Shown here one piece after another: positions 54,155 to 64,000 of a stretch of 64,000 bases of DNA. Under the pieces are notes generated by a model. That model was not told the DNA's origin, made no database searches, and saw only the letters and a list, made by a program, of their open reading frames with translations. The position numbers were made by a program, and so were the translations under genes. The stretch is from Streptococcus suis (lineage in GTDB: Bacteria; Bacillota; Bacilli; Lactobacillales; Streptococcaceae). The stretch spans positions 186,001 to 250,000 of the forward strand of contig NZ_JAEUXI010000003.1 in the NCBI RefSeq assembly GCF_016775005.1, written 5' to 3'. Each line of letters starts with the position of its first letter. The stretch's first letter is position 1.

Positions 54155-57100
54155 TTAGGAGCGGTTGCGTTTTTTGAATAGGTTGAGTGCCAAGGTAAGA
54201 AGTCCTAGCGAAATCAAAACAAAGCTCCCTTCCTGTCCTGTACGAGGTAGGATTTTTTTCCGGCTCGTTTTTATTGGTGCTGGGTTGGTTTCTGAAGAAA
54301 CAGTAGCTGATCCCTTGGTTTCTTTTTCGGTTTCAGTCTGATTTTTTCCGTTTTGACCCTTGTTTGTTTCACCAGTGTTTGTAGGTGCTGTGTCGGTAGG
54401 TTGGTCTGTATTTGGTTCGGTTGGTGTAGTCGTTACAGATTTTGCCAAATCTAGCTGTACCAAGAGTGGATCATGGTCAGAAGCTCTGCCATGTTCCTCC
54501 ATAAAGGCTGAATTGACATGGACCATGTCAAAGGCATAGCGATCAAGGAGATTGGTAGAGACCAAAATGTTATCTAGTGATTGATTATTGCCGTTGTAGA
54601 AATAGGAGAAGCGGTCTGCTGCATCATGAAGGCTGACCAGGTTTGCCATTCCTCCTGCTTCTAATATGCCAACTGTTTGGGTAAATTCAAAATCGTTGAA
54701 GTCGCCTAACATAACAACATTGGCACTCGGATTTTGAGCTAGACCTGTCTTGGTAAAGTCAGAAAGAATCTGAGCTAGGGCATGGCGTTTTGCCTCTGAC
54801 TGGAGGCTAACCGGTTGAATTTTTCCGTAGAGGCCGTTGTCGCCGCGTTTTGAATTGAGATGGTTGGCAAGGACAACGACTTTCTCGCCTTTGAAGACAA
54901 ATTCAGCTGCAAGTGTTTTGCGGACAGCAGCCCAAGCGCTGTTGGTTGGGTCGATGCGGCCAAGACTGAGGTTGAGTTCGCCGTTTTCCCAAACTACTGC
55001 CTGTGTTGCAGTACCAATTGGTTTATCGGAAAGGCTGACGCGGTTGGCGTTATAAAGGAAGCCGACACGAATATTGCCTCCCTCTTGTCCGCCGTCTTTG
55101 TTGTTTTCAGGAGCAATATCCACATAGGTATAGGCTGGGCCTCCAGCTGCCTGAATAGCGGCAATCAAGCGTGCGGCACTCTGGCTGGCATCCGTTGTGC
55201 CATCGTTTGTAGCACCGTTGTTGTCCTGCACTTCAATCAATCCGATGATATCTGGAGAATGCAGGTCTGCAACAAAGGATTTAGCAATTCGTTGGACTTT
55301 AGCGTCTGATGTTGACTTACTGTTAGCAGAGAAGTTTTCAATGTTATAAGAAGCGATGGTCAGCTTGTCCTCGCTAGGAAGAATGGTAGTTGTTTCAGGT
55401 TGTGTCGTTCCCTCATGAAGGGGTGGTAAGGTACTGTCATCTACATAGACCTTATAATTGGTGTAAGAGTAGGTAACTGGTCCAGCAATACGACCGGTAA
55501 AATAGTCCCCTGATTTGACAATTTGTTTACCGTTTTTCAAAAGGAGGGGAATAATGTTGGTGTTATTTCCGTCAGGTCGAAGGTTAACACCGCCAACCTT
55601 ATTTAGAGTCAGCTGGCCAGCAGCTGGTGTAACGTAGATTTCCTTGTTTTTAAGTGGGCCGAGGATTTTTGCATCATCAACGGCGACAACCATGCCTTCA
55701 AGTGATTCCCAGAAATCGAGTGCATCTTGTTCTGGATCAAATTGTGCAAATCCGTCGTTATCGATAATATCGGCTGGGATGATGCGATCAAGACCAAGGA
55801 CGATAGGTGCTGGTATAGGTGCAGTCCCATCCACAGTTACTTCAGTAGCTCGAATTTGTGTGATGGTTAAATCGGTGTCCTCGCGTTCCGCATATCCTCT
55901 GCCCAGGTATTCTTCAACTCGTCCAGAAAGACTCACCTGGTCACCGACTTTTACGTTTGTTTTGAGGGAATCCGTGTAGATGAGGATGCCGTCTGATGTT
56001 TTTGGATCGCTGTCTGGTGTATGGTCTTGGACATAGAAGGTAGTGTTGGAGACGACATAGGTCACTACGGCATTTTTTAGGCTCACATTTTTATCAACCA
56101 GAGGAGATCTGTGGCTAGCTCCTTGGATTTGCCCGACCGTCACTTCTTCGGTTTGGCTTGGTTGTGTGCTGGCTTTTTCAACCACTTCAAAATGCGACAG
56201 GGCAAATGGTTTTAATTGCAATTTACCATTAAAAGTAGATAAAACAGCAGTGAGGTTGATCTTGTCTCCCTGGTTGATGTGGGTAAGCAGATCAGCGGTC
56301 TTGATGCCGGATCGGCTATCGAGACGGACTTCAATGGTCTGTCCATCGGCATCTGTTACAGAGAAGGTCGAATTTTGATAGTTGTCGCTTTGGATTTGTC
56401 CAACGGTTACCCCTTTTAGGCTAACCATGGTTGCCTGTTGTTGGTTGGGCAATTGGGCGATGGTGGTCTCAAGGACAGGAGTCTCAATTGATTCGGTCAC
56501 AGGCTGGTGCTGGCTGACTGCAGTTAATTGACGTTCGCTCTTGTATTCTCCAAGGGTTCCTGTCAGTTGAACGGTATCGCCTGTCTGGTAGCTTAAGGCT
56601 GCTCCTGGATAGATGTAAATTCCGGCTCCATCGGATCCCTGAAGGTAAAAACCATGGCCACCCCAAGCATTTACCGCGCTGATAATTTTTCCAGAAATGG
56701 TATAGCTGGTGCCTAAGTTACCTGCTCGAACGGTCGAAATGGGTGTAGTGGTCAGCTGGGCGTTTTCTGTAGCTGGGGGAGTTTCGGTTGAACCAGTCGG
56801 TTCAGCTGGGGTTTCAACTGATGGGCTTGCCTCGTCCAATACTTGGATACTGGTCGTTGACTTGATACCGGGCCTGCCCATGTAGCGCTCGCTTGTTCCG
56901 GTGATGCGAACCAACTTACCAATCAACTCAGGATGGTCAACCAGGTTGAATTGACTGCGCAAAGGTTCCCGTAATTGTACAGGAATGGTATCGGCGGCAG
57001 CGGTCGTTGGGCTAGCTCCTAGTCCGATGTTGGTTTTGTTCGTAGCTTCGAAGGCTGTCCCGCTACTGTTAAGTGGTGCGACAAGGTAGCCTTGAATGGT

Positions 57101-57256
57101 CACCTCAGCATTGGTCACAGCTAGGGTCGGATAGTTCTCGATGGCTACTTCCGTAGCGTGGATGGACAAGGGAGCAACAGACAGGCTGATTAAGAGACCG
57201 GCGGTGACTGCGGCAGAGCCCAAACCTGTAAGAAGGGAATAGCTTCGCAATTTCAT
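54155..57256 (-). CDS. ssnA: cell-wall-anchored secreted nuclease SsnA
   Basis: Surface DNase of S. suis that degrades extracellular DNA, including neutrophil traps. The 1033-residue product has a signal peptide (AAVTAGLLISLSVAPLSIHA), several OB-fold-like repeats (YTISGKIISAVNAWGGHGFYL and similar) and an exonuclease/endonuclease/phosphatase domain near residues 645-925 (LTIASYNIENFSA; VMLGDFNDF; GRASDHDPLL). A Thr/Lys-rich wall spacer then leads to the sortase signal LPRTG, a membrane helix and KKRNRS. The ATG has AAGGAG upstream. It is transcribed alone. Confidence 0.92.
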   Translation of the reverse strand: MKLRSYSLLTGLGSAAVTAGLLISLSVAPLSIHATEVAIENYPTLAVTNAEVTIQGYLVAPLNSSGTAFEATNKTNIGLGASPTTAAADTIPVQLREPLRSQFNLVDHPELIGKLVRITGTSERYMGRPGIKSTTSIQVLDEASPSVETPAEPTGSTETPPATENAQLTTTPISTVRAGNLGTSYTISGKIISAVNAWGGHGFYLQGSDGAGIYIYPGAALSYQTGDTVQLTGTLGEYKSERQLTAVSQHQPVTESIETPVLETTIAQLPNQQQATMVSLKGVTVGQIQSDNYQNSTFSVTDADGQTIEVRLDSRSGIKTADLLTHINQGDKINLTAVLSTFNGKLQLKPFALSHFEVVEKASTQPSQTEEVTVGQIQGASHRSPLVDKNVSLKNAVVTYVVSNTTFYVQDHTPDSDPKTSDGILIYTDSLKTNVKVGDQVSLSGRVEEYLGRGYAEREDTDLTITQIRATEVTVDGTAPIPAPIVLGLDRIIPADIIDNDGFAQFDPEQDALDFWESLEGMVVAVDDAKILGPLKNKEIYVTPAAGQLTLNKVGGVNLRPDGNNTNIIPLLLKNGKQIVKSGDYFTGRIAGPVTYSYTNYKVYVDDSTLPPLHEGTTQPETTTILPSEDKLTIASYNIENFSANSKSTSDAKVQRIAKSFVADLHSPDIIGLIEVQDNNGATNDGTTDASQSAARLIAAIQAAGGPAYTYVDIAPENNKDGGQEGGNIRVGFLYNANRVSLSDKPIGTATQAVVWENGELNLSLGRIDPTNSAWAAVRKTLAAEFVFKGEKVVVLANHLNSKRGDNGLYGKIQPVSLQSEAKRHALAQILSDFTKTGLAQNPSANVVMLGDFNDFEFTQTVGILEAGGMANLVSLHDAADRFSYFYNGNNQSLDNILVSTNLLDRYAFDMVHVNSAFMEEHGRASDHDPLLVQLDLAKSVTTTPTEPNTDQPTDTAPTNTGETNKGQNGKNQTETEKETKGSATVSSETNPAPIKTSRKKILPRTGQEGSFVLISLGLLTLALNLFKKRNRS

Positions 57257-57401
57257 ACTAAACTCCTTTTCATTGAACTTGCTTAAAACGCTTTTGTTGC
57301 TATATACATATATTGTAACAAAAAATGAATCGGATGGACGAAAAAAGAATCCGTTTTCACATTTTTATTCAAAAAACGAAGCTTTCTGCCTACCCTCGAA
57401 A

Positions 57402-57435
57402 AGAAAAAACCAAGAAACCGTTAAGGTTCTTGGTT
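57402..57435 (-). terminator. terminator of gshF
   Basis: AACCAAGAA-CC and GGTTTCTTGGTT arms with a one-base bulge; the A-rich side on + gives a U run on the minus transcript. Confidence 0.75.
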
Positions 57436-57440
57436 GAAAG

Positions 57441-59672
57441 CTATAGTTCTGGAAACAATTTCCGCAAGATTTTCGGTGTAATGCTCTGCCCAGGTCCTGC
57501 GTAAGTATAGGTGTGCAGATACATGGCAGGGTTGAAGTTGAGTTCGATGCAGGTACAGTTAGGATCTTCTTTGCTGGCTGGCTTGGTGCGGTCGGGGATA
57601 ATCAAGTCCACACCACAGGCCCAAGCTCCCATAGCAGTCGCCATATCGGCGGCCAGTTGCTTGTAGGACTCGTCCATCTGGTCGGTCATATCGATGGAGT
57701 CGCCACCTGTTGAGATATTAGAATTGCCACGCAGAAAGGCTTGAACGCCCTCTGGCAAAACTGTATCAGGCGTGTAGCCCTGTTGCTCCAACATAAGCAG
57801 TTCGATGTCGCCCAAGTTAATGATTTCCAGCGGCGAACGGTGGTCACGCCCTCGCAGTGGGTCTTGGTTTTTTTGGTCCACTAATTCACGGATGGTTGAG
57901 CTGCCGTCCCCTACGACATTGGCTGCGACGCGGAGCAGGACAGCCTCGCACTTGCCGTCCAAGATGAAGAAGCGGTACTCGGTTCCCGCCACGAACTCCT
58001 CCACGAGCACATGGCTGTCTTCCGAAAAGGCGATGTCCAGGGCTTTTTCATAGTCCGCAAGGCTGGCTGGCTCCTGGAAGATAGAGATGCCGAGGCCGAA
58101 GTTGGTGGATTTTGGTTTGACAACAATAGCAGAGCTGGCTACCTGCCCGTAATACCGCAGGGCATCTTCCTTGTTAGCAAATTCCGCTCCCGCAGGCACT
58201 GAAAAACCAGCCTGGTCCAAAATCTTCTTGGTCACGACCTTGTTGGCCATGGCGAGAGGGATGACGTAGTTGTCCTTGGAGGTCATATTACCATTTTTGA
58301 TGTACTCGATATGGTCACCATGCCAGAGTTTGAGAAATTGGTCTTCTTCATCCAAAATCTCCACATTCAAGCCCAGCTGAATGGCGTCGAAGAGAATCAT
58401 CTGGGTGGAGAGTTCCATGTTTTCATAGCCCTTGAGGGCGTAAGGGGCTGTCCAAGCATAGTCATGGAAGGCATGTCCTTGTTGCTGGCCAAAGTGTTCC
58501 AGCGACCCGTCTTCAACCTGCTCTGCTATTTTTCCAGAGAGGGTCAAACATGGGTCTTGAATGGCTGCCTCCACTTGAGCGATGAGCTGGCTGTAGTAGT
58601 CGTCCAGTCCAAAGTGGGCGACGATCTCTGTCATGGCGGTCAGGATAGGGCTGGCGTCTGCCTCTGCTGGTAGGGGAGTGTGTGGGTGGCTGAGGGCGAT
58701 GCGGTTGTTGAGGTCTGCCGCCTGAGCCAGTTCCTTGTCGACCTGCTCTATGTCATCGAGCCAGAGCAGAGCTAGTGCAAAGAGGTGGGTGGTGTCCAGC
58801 GTTTCTTGGCTAATAGCCAGTGGCTTAAAGGGGTTGAGGTCGAAGTTGCGGAATTCCAGATAGGTAATGCCTTTGGTTAAGAATTCTCGACTGGTCTTAG
58901 CTCCACGGAGGCGGACAGCGGAGTAAAATTCCTTTTCAGCGGACAGTTGACCGCTAGCCACGGCCTGCTCGATGTCGGTCACGTATTGGTCCAGGGAAGA
59001 GAAGGAGATGTGGACATCGGGTGCGTTGACATAGCCGTAGTTGGAATTGCGAATGGACCGCACGCAGCCAATCTCATCTGCTAAAAATCCCTTCTCAGCC
59101 AGACTGCTAGCTCCGTAGAGGTAGGTCAAGAGCCAACGGTAGCGTAAGAAATTCTGAGCCAGTTTGAGATAGAGGGTATTTTTAAAGCTGGTAAGGTCGT
59201 CATACCCACTGACTGCAAAGAGTTGTTGGGTCAGGTCTTTACCTAGCTCAAAGTTATAGTGAATGCCAGACATGGATTGGAGTAGCTTGCCGTAGCGGTC
59301 TGCCAAGCCGACACGGTATTGGTACTCGTAGTCGCTCTCCAGCTGGGCAATCTGAATCTCATCTTCTGAGATGACAGGTGGCATAGACAGGGGCCAAAGG
59401 TACTCGCTCTTGTCCATGGACCGCACAGCTACATCGGTAATAGCTCCGAGGAAACGGCGGGCTTCCTTGGTCGAATGAGCCACTGGTGTAATCAACTCCA
59501 GCTGTGGCTCGCTGTAATCCGTCTGGATATAAGGATGAAAACTGCGTGAGCCCAAGCTCTCAGGGTGGGGTGTTTGAGCTACGTGGTTGTCAGCATTGAT
59601 GCGTAAGGATTCCCGTTCCAAACCAAAGGTGGCTTGGAGGATGGGGCTGTTTGGGGATAAATTTTGTAACAT
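57441..59672 (-). CDS. gshF: bifunctional glutathione synthetase GshF
   Basis: Makes glutathione from glutamate, cysteine and glycine in one protein, giving oxidative-stress protection. The 743-residue product has a gamma-glutamylcysteine ligase part (FGLERESLRI; QTDYSEPQLELITP; SGIHYNFE) and a C-terminal ATP-grasp part (VVKPKSTNFGLGI; FVAGTEYRFF; ELNFNPAMYLHTY). I chose ATG 59672 with AAAGGA at good spacing; a TTG at 59678 would add two residues. It is a single-gene unit, and the fusion is typical of streptococci. Confidence 0.95.
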   Translation of the reverse strand: MLQNLSPNSPILQATFGLERESLRINADNHVAQTPHPESLGSRSFHPYIQTDYSEPQLELITPVAHSTKEARRFLGAITDVAVRSMDKSEYLWPLSMPPVISEDEIQIAQLESDYEYQYRVGLADRYGKLLQSMSGIHYNFELGKDLTQQLFAVSGYDDLTSFKNTLYLKLAQNFLRYRWLLTYLYGASSLAEKGFLADEIGCVRSIRNSNYGYVNAPDVHISFSSLDQYVTDIEQAVASGQLSAEKEFYSAVRLRGAKTSREFLTKGITYLEFRNFDLNPFKPLAISQETLDTTHLFALALLWLDDIEQVDKELAQAADLNNRIALSHPHTPLPAEADASPILTAMTEIVAHFGLDDYYSQLIAQVEAAIQDPCLTLSGKIAEQVEDGSLEHFGQQQGHAFHDYAWTAPYALKGYENMELSTQMILFDAIQLGLNVEILDEEDQFLKLWHGDHIEYIKNGNMTSKDNYVIPLAMANKVVTKKILDQAGFSVPAGAEFANKEDALRYYGQVASSAIVVKPKSTNFGLGISIFQEPASLADYEKALDIAFSEDSHVLVEEFVAGTEYRFFILDGKCEAVLLRVAANVVGDGSSTIRELVDQKNQDPLRGRDHRSPLEIINLGDIELLMLEQQGYTPDTVLPEGVQAFLRGNSNISTGGDSIDMTDQMDESYKQLAADMATAMGAWACGVDLIIPDRTKPASKEDPNCTCIELNFNPAMYLHTYTYAGPGQSITPKILRKLFPEL

Positions 59673-59877
59673 AAGCAATCCTTTTTTGTTTCTCTAAAAA
59701 TCTACTTCCAATTTTATCTAGTTTGGGGAACAAATACAAATTTCTGCTACGTTTTTCCTTTGGAATGAAGAAAAATCATCATCTTCTCTTCGGAAATATC
59801 GATCGAATCCTAGAATATACTGGGACAAACTGAGAGAAAGGTCGGATAATGGTTTTTGTATGTATCTAATTTATGTA

Positions 59878-59890
59878 AATGTTCGCTTTA
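59878..59890 (+). promoter_or_regulatory. PurR box 1 upstream of purA
   Basis: AATGTTCGCTTTA matches 11 of 13 positions of the reversed PurBox AWWGTTCGGWWWT. Confidence 0.7.
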
Positions 59891-59910
59891 TTTGAAATAT
59901 GGAAGAATTC

Positions 59911-59939
59911 TTGAAAAAATGTTCGTTTTTTTGTAAAAT
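59911..59939 (+). promoter_or_regulatory. purA promoter with PurR box 2 in its spacer
   Basis: TTGAAA (59911-59916), 17 bp, TAAAAT (59934-59939). Box 2, AATGTTCGTTTTT (59918-59930, 12 of 13 matches), lies between the two hexamers. Confidence 0.78.
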
Positions 59940-60000
59940 AGAGTGTAAGACAAACTTGCAGGTGAGATTCCTGCCAGGAGTTGAAGAAAGGCTGGGCTGA

Positions 60001-61320
<1,320 letters not shown>

Positions 61321-61331
61321 AACAGAAAAGG

Positions 61332-61359
61332 CAAGCAGTTTTCTGCTTGTTCTTTTTTT
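61332..61359 (+). terminator. terminator of purA
   Basis: CAAGCAG/CTGCTTG around TTTT, then a long T-rich run. Confidence 0.85.
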
Positions 61360-61365
61360 CAGATT

Positions 61366-61374
61366 TGTTATAAT
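61366..61374 (+). promoter_or_regulatory. extended -10 of yajC
   Basis: TG-t-TATAAT, directly after the purA terminator. Confidence 0.7.
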
Positions 61375-61409
61375 AGTCAGCAAAGTAAAAAAATGAACGA
61401 GGTGTTCCA

Positions 61410-61736
61410 ATGGAAGGATTAATTTTACCACTAGCTATGGTTGCCATGTTGGCCTTTATGATGTACAGCCAGCGCAAGCAACAAAAACAACGCCAAGATG
61501 CGCTCAACCAAATCAAAAAAGGTGATGAAATCGTCACAATTGGTGGTCTATTTGGTATTGTCGATGAAATTGATGAGAAAAAAGTTGTCTTGGATGTAGA
61601 TGGGGTTTATTTGACCTTTGAACGTGGTGCTATCCGCCAACGCGTAGCAGAGGCAGCGAACGTGACAGCAGAAGATTTGAGCCCAGCAGTAGAAGAAGTT
61701 GCAAGCACAGAAGCGGCAGCAACTGAGGCTGAATAA
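61410..61736 (+). CDS. yajC: preprotein translocase accessory subunit YajC
   Basis: Small membrane protein of the Sec accessory complex. The 108-residue product has an N-terminal membrane helix (GLILPLAMVAMLAFMMY), then RKQQKQRQDALNQIKKGDEIVTIGGLFGIV, typical of YajC. The C-terminus is acidic and Ala/Glu-rich. It stands alone, with its own promoter and terminator. Confidence 0.93.
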   Translation: MEGLILPLAMVAMLAFMMYSQRKQQKQRQDALNQIKKGDEIVTIGGLFGIVDEIDEKKVVLDVDGVYLTFERGAIRQRVAEAANVTAEDLSPAVEEVASTEAAATEAE

Positions 61737-61760
61737 GCTGCTCCTGCAAAAAATAGCTAG

Positions 61761-61790
61761 AAAGAGGGAATCCTAAAGGTCCCTCTTTTT
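61761..61790 (+). terminator. terminator of yajC
   Basis: AAAGAGGGA (61761-61769) pairs with TCCCTCTTT (61780-61788), then Ts. Confidence 0.88.
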
Positions 61791-61806
61791 CATTTGCCTG
61801 AAAATA

Positions 61807-61815
61807 TGGTATAAT
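61807..61815 (+). promoter_or_regulatory. extended -10 of uppS-cdsA-rseP
   Basis: TG-g-TATAAT at 61807-61815. Confidence 0.7.
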
Positions 61816-61846
61816 AGACTGATTTAATATACAAAGGAACAAGGAT

Positions 61847-62602
61847 ATGTTTAACTTCGGTTTTAAGAAAAAAATAACCATTGAAACAGCCATCGAAGTC
61901 CCCAAACATATTGCCATCATTATGGATGGAAATGGACGGTGGGCGAAAAAAAGGATGCAGCCGAGGGTCATGGGCCACAAGGCGGGAATGGATGCCCTTC
62001 AAAAGGTGACCAAGGCAGCTTCTGATTTAGGCGTCAAAGTGCTGACAGTCTATGCTTTCTCGACAGAGAATTGGTCTCGACCAGAAAAAGAAGTCTCCTT
62101 CATCATGAACCTGCCGGTAGAGTTCTATGACAAATATGTCCCAGAGCTGCACGCCAACAATGTGAAAATTCAGATGATCGGAGACCACAGTCGCCTGCCA
62201 CAGGCAACCTTGGATGCTCTTTACAAGGCTGAAGAGACGACCAAACGCAATACAGGGTTGATTTTGAACTTTGCCTTGAACTATGGTGGACGTGCTGAAT
62301 TGACCGATGCGGTTAAAGCCATCTCCCAGGATGTCCTGGATGCCAAATTGAATCCTGGGGATATTGATGAAAACTTGATTTCGGATTATCTCTACACGCA
62401 TTTCTTGAATCCGAATTTGCGGGATCCTGATTTGGTCATCCGCACGAGTGGAGAAATTCGACTCAGTAATTTTTTACCTTGGCAGACTGCTTATAGCGAG
62501 CTCTACTTTACAGATGTCGCTTGGCCAGATTTTGACCAAGAAGCCTTGACAGAGGCGATAAAAGAATACAATAGACGCCATCGCCGTTTTGGTGGTGTGT
62601 AG
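61847..62602 (+). CDS. uppS: undecaprenyl diphosphate synthase
   Basis: Makes the C55 lipid carrier for wall polymers by cis-prenyl transfer. The 251-residue product has the catalytic IIMDGNGRWAKKR, VYAFSTENW, ALNYGGR and RTSGEIRLSNFLPWQTAYSE motifs. First gene of a three-gene envelope operon. Confidence 0.97.
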   Translation: MFNFGFKKKITIETAIEVPKHIAIIMDGNGRWAKKRMQPRVMGHKAGMDALQKVTKAASDLGVKVLTVYAFSTENWSRPEKEVSFIMNLPVEFYDKYVPELHANNVKIQMIGDHSRLPQATLDALYKAEETTKRNTGLILNFALNYGGRAELTDAVKAISQDVLDAKLNPGDIDENLISDYLYTHFLNPNLRDPDLVIRTSGEIRLSNFLPWQTAYSELYFTDVAWPDFDQEALTEAIKEYNRRHRRFGGV

Positions 62603-62611
62603 CGAGGATAT

Positions 62612-63421
62612 ATGATGAAGAACGATTTGCAAAAACGTGTCATTTTTGGAGCGGCGGCCTTTGCGGTCTTTGTTCCCTTTTTATGGGTGGGTGGAGTTGC
62701 CTTTCAGCTTTTTGTTGCTCTCTTGGCAATGATTGCAGTGGCTGAGTTGATCAAGATGCATGGTTTAGCTCCTAATTCACTTGAAGGTGTCTTGGCTATG
62801 CTAGCGACCTTGGTCCTGACCTTGCCCTTGGAAAATTACCTGTCCTTTTTGCCGACAGATGGTAATTATACTGCCTTTGCCTTGGTTGTCTTCCTTTTAC
62901 TAGGCTCCATCGTTATCAACTTTGGTTCCTACAACTACTCGGAAGTTGTCTTTCCTATTGCTTCCAGTTTCTATGTTGGTATTGGTTTCCATAATCTGAT
63001 TTTGGCGCGAATGGATGGACTCAACAAGGTTTTTTATGCCTTGCTGATTGTCTGGGCAACAGATATTGGTGCTTATATGATTGGTCGTCAGTTTGGTCGC
63101 CGACGATTAGTGCCAAGAGTGTCTCCGAATAAAACTGTTGAAGGTTTTGTAGGAGGAATCTTATCAGCTGTTCTTGTGGCGGGAATATTTTTGATTTTTG
63201 ACAAGACCATCCGTGGCATCTTCCCAATTCCGACCATGTTGCTTTTGGTTGCGATTTTCTCTGTTTTCTCCCAATTTGGAGATTTGGTCGAATCAGCTAT
63301 CAAGCGTCGTTTTGGAGTCAAAGATTCTGGGAAACTCATTCCAGGACACGGTGGTATTTTGGACCGTTTTGATGGGATGATCTTTGTCTTCCCAATCATG
63401 CACCTCTTCGGTTTGTTCTAA
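62612..63421 (+). CDS. cdsA: phosphatidate cytidylyltransferase
   Basis: Converts phosphatidate and CTP to CDP-diacylglycerol for phospholipid synthesis. The 269-residue membrane protein has about seven helices and ends with the signature QFGDLVESAIKRRFGVKDSG and PGHGGILDRFDGM. ATG 62612 and ATG 62615 are both possible. It lies 9 bases after uppS and 9 before rseP. Confidence 0.96.
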   Translation: MMKNDLQKRVIFGAAAFAVFVPFLWVGGVAFQLFVALLAMIAVAELIKMHGLAPNSLEGVLAMLATLVLTLPLENYLSFLPTDGNYTAFALVVFLLLGSIVINFGSYNYSEVVFPIASSFYVGIGFHNLILARMDGLNKVFYALLIVWATDIGAYMIGRQFGRRRLVPRVSPNKTVEGFVGGILSAVLVAGIFLIFDKTIRGIFPIPTMLLLVAIFSVFSQFGDLVESAIKRRFGVKDSGKLIPGHGGILDRFDGMIFVFPIMHLFGLF

Positions 63422-63430
63422 GGAGAGTTT

Positions 63431-64000
63431 ATGAAGGGAATTCTAGCGTTTCTATTTATTTTTGGGGTGATTGTGGTCATCCACGAATGGGGTCATTTTT
63501 ACTTTGCCAAAAAGGCAGGTATCCTGGTTCGTGAATTTGCAATCGGAATGGGACCCAAAATCTTTTCGCATCGTGGACAAGATGGAACCCTCTATACGAT
63601 TCGGATTTTGCCCTTGGGAGGCTATGTTCGAATGGCGGGTTGGGGCGAAGATAAGACTGAAATTAAGACAGGTAGTCCTGCTAGTCTGAGCCGCAACACT
63701 TCAGGAATCGTAACCCGAATCAATCTGTCAGATAAGCCGATTGATCCGCAAGCCTTGCCGATCAATGTGACCCACTTTGATTTTGAAGAGAAGTTGACTA
63801 TTACTGGCTTGGTGGCAGGGGAGGAAGAGACCTACTCTGTCGAGCATGATGCTACGATTGTGGAAGAAGATGGGACAGAGTTGCGGATTGCTCCGTTAGA
63901 TGTCCAGTATCAAAATGCCAGTGTTTGGGGGCGCCTCTTGACCAACTTTGCAGGTCCTCTTAACAACTTTATCTTGGGTATCTTGACTTTTATCCTCTTG
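63431..64000 (+). CDS. rseP: site-2 membrane metalloprotease RseP/Eep (3' end outside window)
   Basis: Cuts substrates inside the membrane, including pheromone precursors and anti-sigma factors in streptococci and enterococci. The first 190 residues are visible and open to the window end. HEWGH (residues 18-22) is the zinc motif in the first membrane helix, and [13 protein letters not shown] follows as expected. An AGGAG site precedes the ATG. Third gene of the uppS-cdsA-rseP operon. Confidence 0.95.
   Translation, partial: MKGILAFLFIFGVIVVIHEWGHFYFAKKAGILVREFAIGMGPKIFSHRGQDGTLYTIRILPLGGYVRMAGWGEDKTEIKTGSPASLSRNTSGIVTRINLSDKPIDPQALPINVTHFDFEEKLTITGLVAGEEETYSVEHDATIVEEDGTELRIAPLDVQYQNASVWGRLLTNFAGPLNNFILGILTFILL

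Noticed and set aside
57283..57299. CcpA (cre) site upstream of ssnA, AAAGCGTTTT
   Set aside because: It lacks the flanking TG and CA of the consensus, with about three key mismatches.

Overview
The window looks like a chromosomal segment of Streptococcus suis or a very close relative. The evidence is the low-GC streptococcal codon use, frequent extended -10 promoters (TGnTATAAT), the rnpA-yidC-jag-rpmH and rpmG-secE-nusG blocks, an ssnA-type LPxTG-anchored nuclease, a GshF fusion enzyme, and small intergenic repeats of the kind common in that species. The species call rests on recognition, not on a search.

Layout. (1) 1-11000: end of argH, rnpA-yidC-jag, rpmH, a HAD phosphatase divergent from tatD-rnmV, three accessory genes (DUF3916-like, NUDIX, TPR), ksgA, a YdcF-type gene broken by two small repeat elements, an ABC exporter and tRNA-Leu(CAG). 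(2) 11000-17250: rsgA-rpe-thiN-rmuC-yhaM, an APH-fold kinase, and purR. (3) 17340-37955: a complete type VIIb secretion locus (esxA, esaA, essA, esaB, essB, essC) followed by an accessory toxin region. The toxin region holds two targeting-factor-like genes, an LXG toxin with a glycine zipper, a membrane immunity candidate, a DUF4176 gene, a second LXG toxin with a one-base frameshift, a DUF443 immunity candidate, a lipoprotein, another Lap1-like gene, two unknown membrane proteins, and an orphan TNT (NADase-type) toxin tip with a chimeric immunity gene between two 180-bp direct repeats. (4) 38000-49450: rluD-type and yumC genes, pbp2A, rpmG-secE-nusG, tRNA-Cys(GCA), rpsB, tsf, a thioredoxin-like gene, and the CtsR-controlled ctsR-clpC operon. 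(5) 49480-64000: an NAD salvage operon (nadR-pnuC-NrtR-like), dus and hslO on the minus strand, ssnA, gshF, purA with two PurR boxes in its promoter region, yajC, uppS-cdsA, and the start of rseP.

How the genes work together. The secretion locus builds the membrane machine (EsaA, EssA, EssB, EssC) and its small partners (EsxA, EsaB). The genes just after essC supply LXG cargo, targeting partners and immunity proteins. Toxin cassettes are separated by a recurring hairpin that looks like a terminator, and at least one cassette appears to have entered or rearranged through a duplicated 180-bp sequence. PurR encoded at 16340 probably controls purA at 60028, because matching boxes lie at the purA promoter and a weaker one lies over its own promoter.

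The most noteworthy points are the modular, partly broken LXG/TNT toxin region, two or three genes that look leaderless (tatD, hslO, perhaps the thioredoxin-like gene), and a YdcF gene destroyed by two different palindromic repeats.
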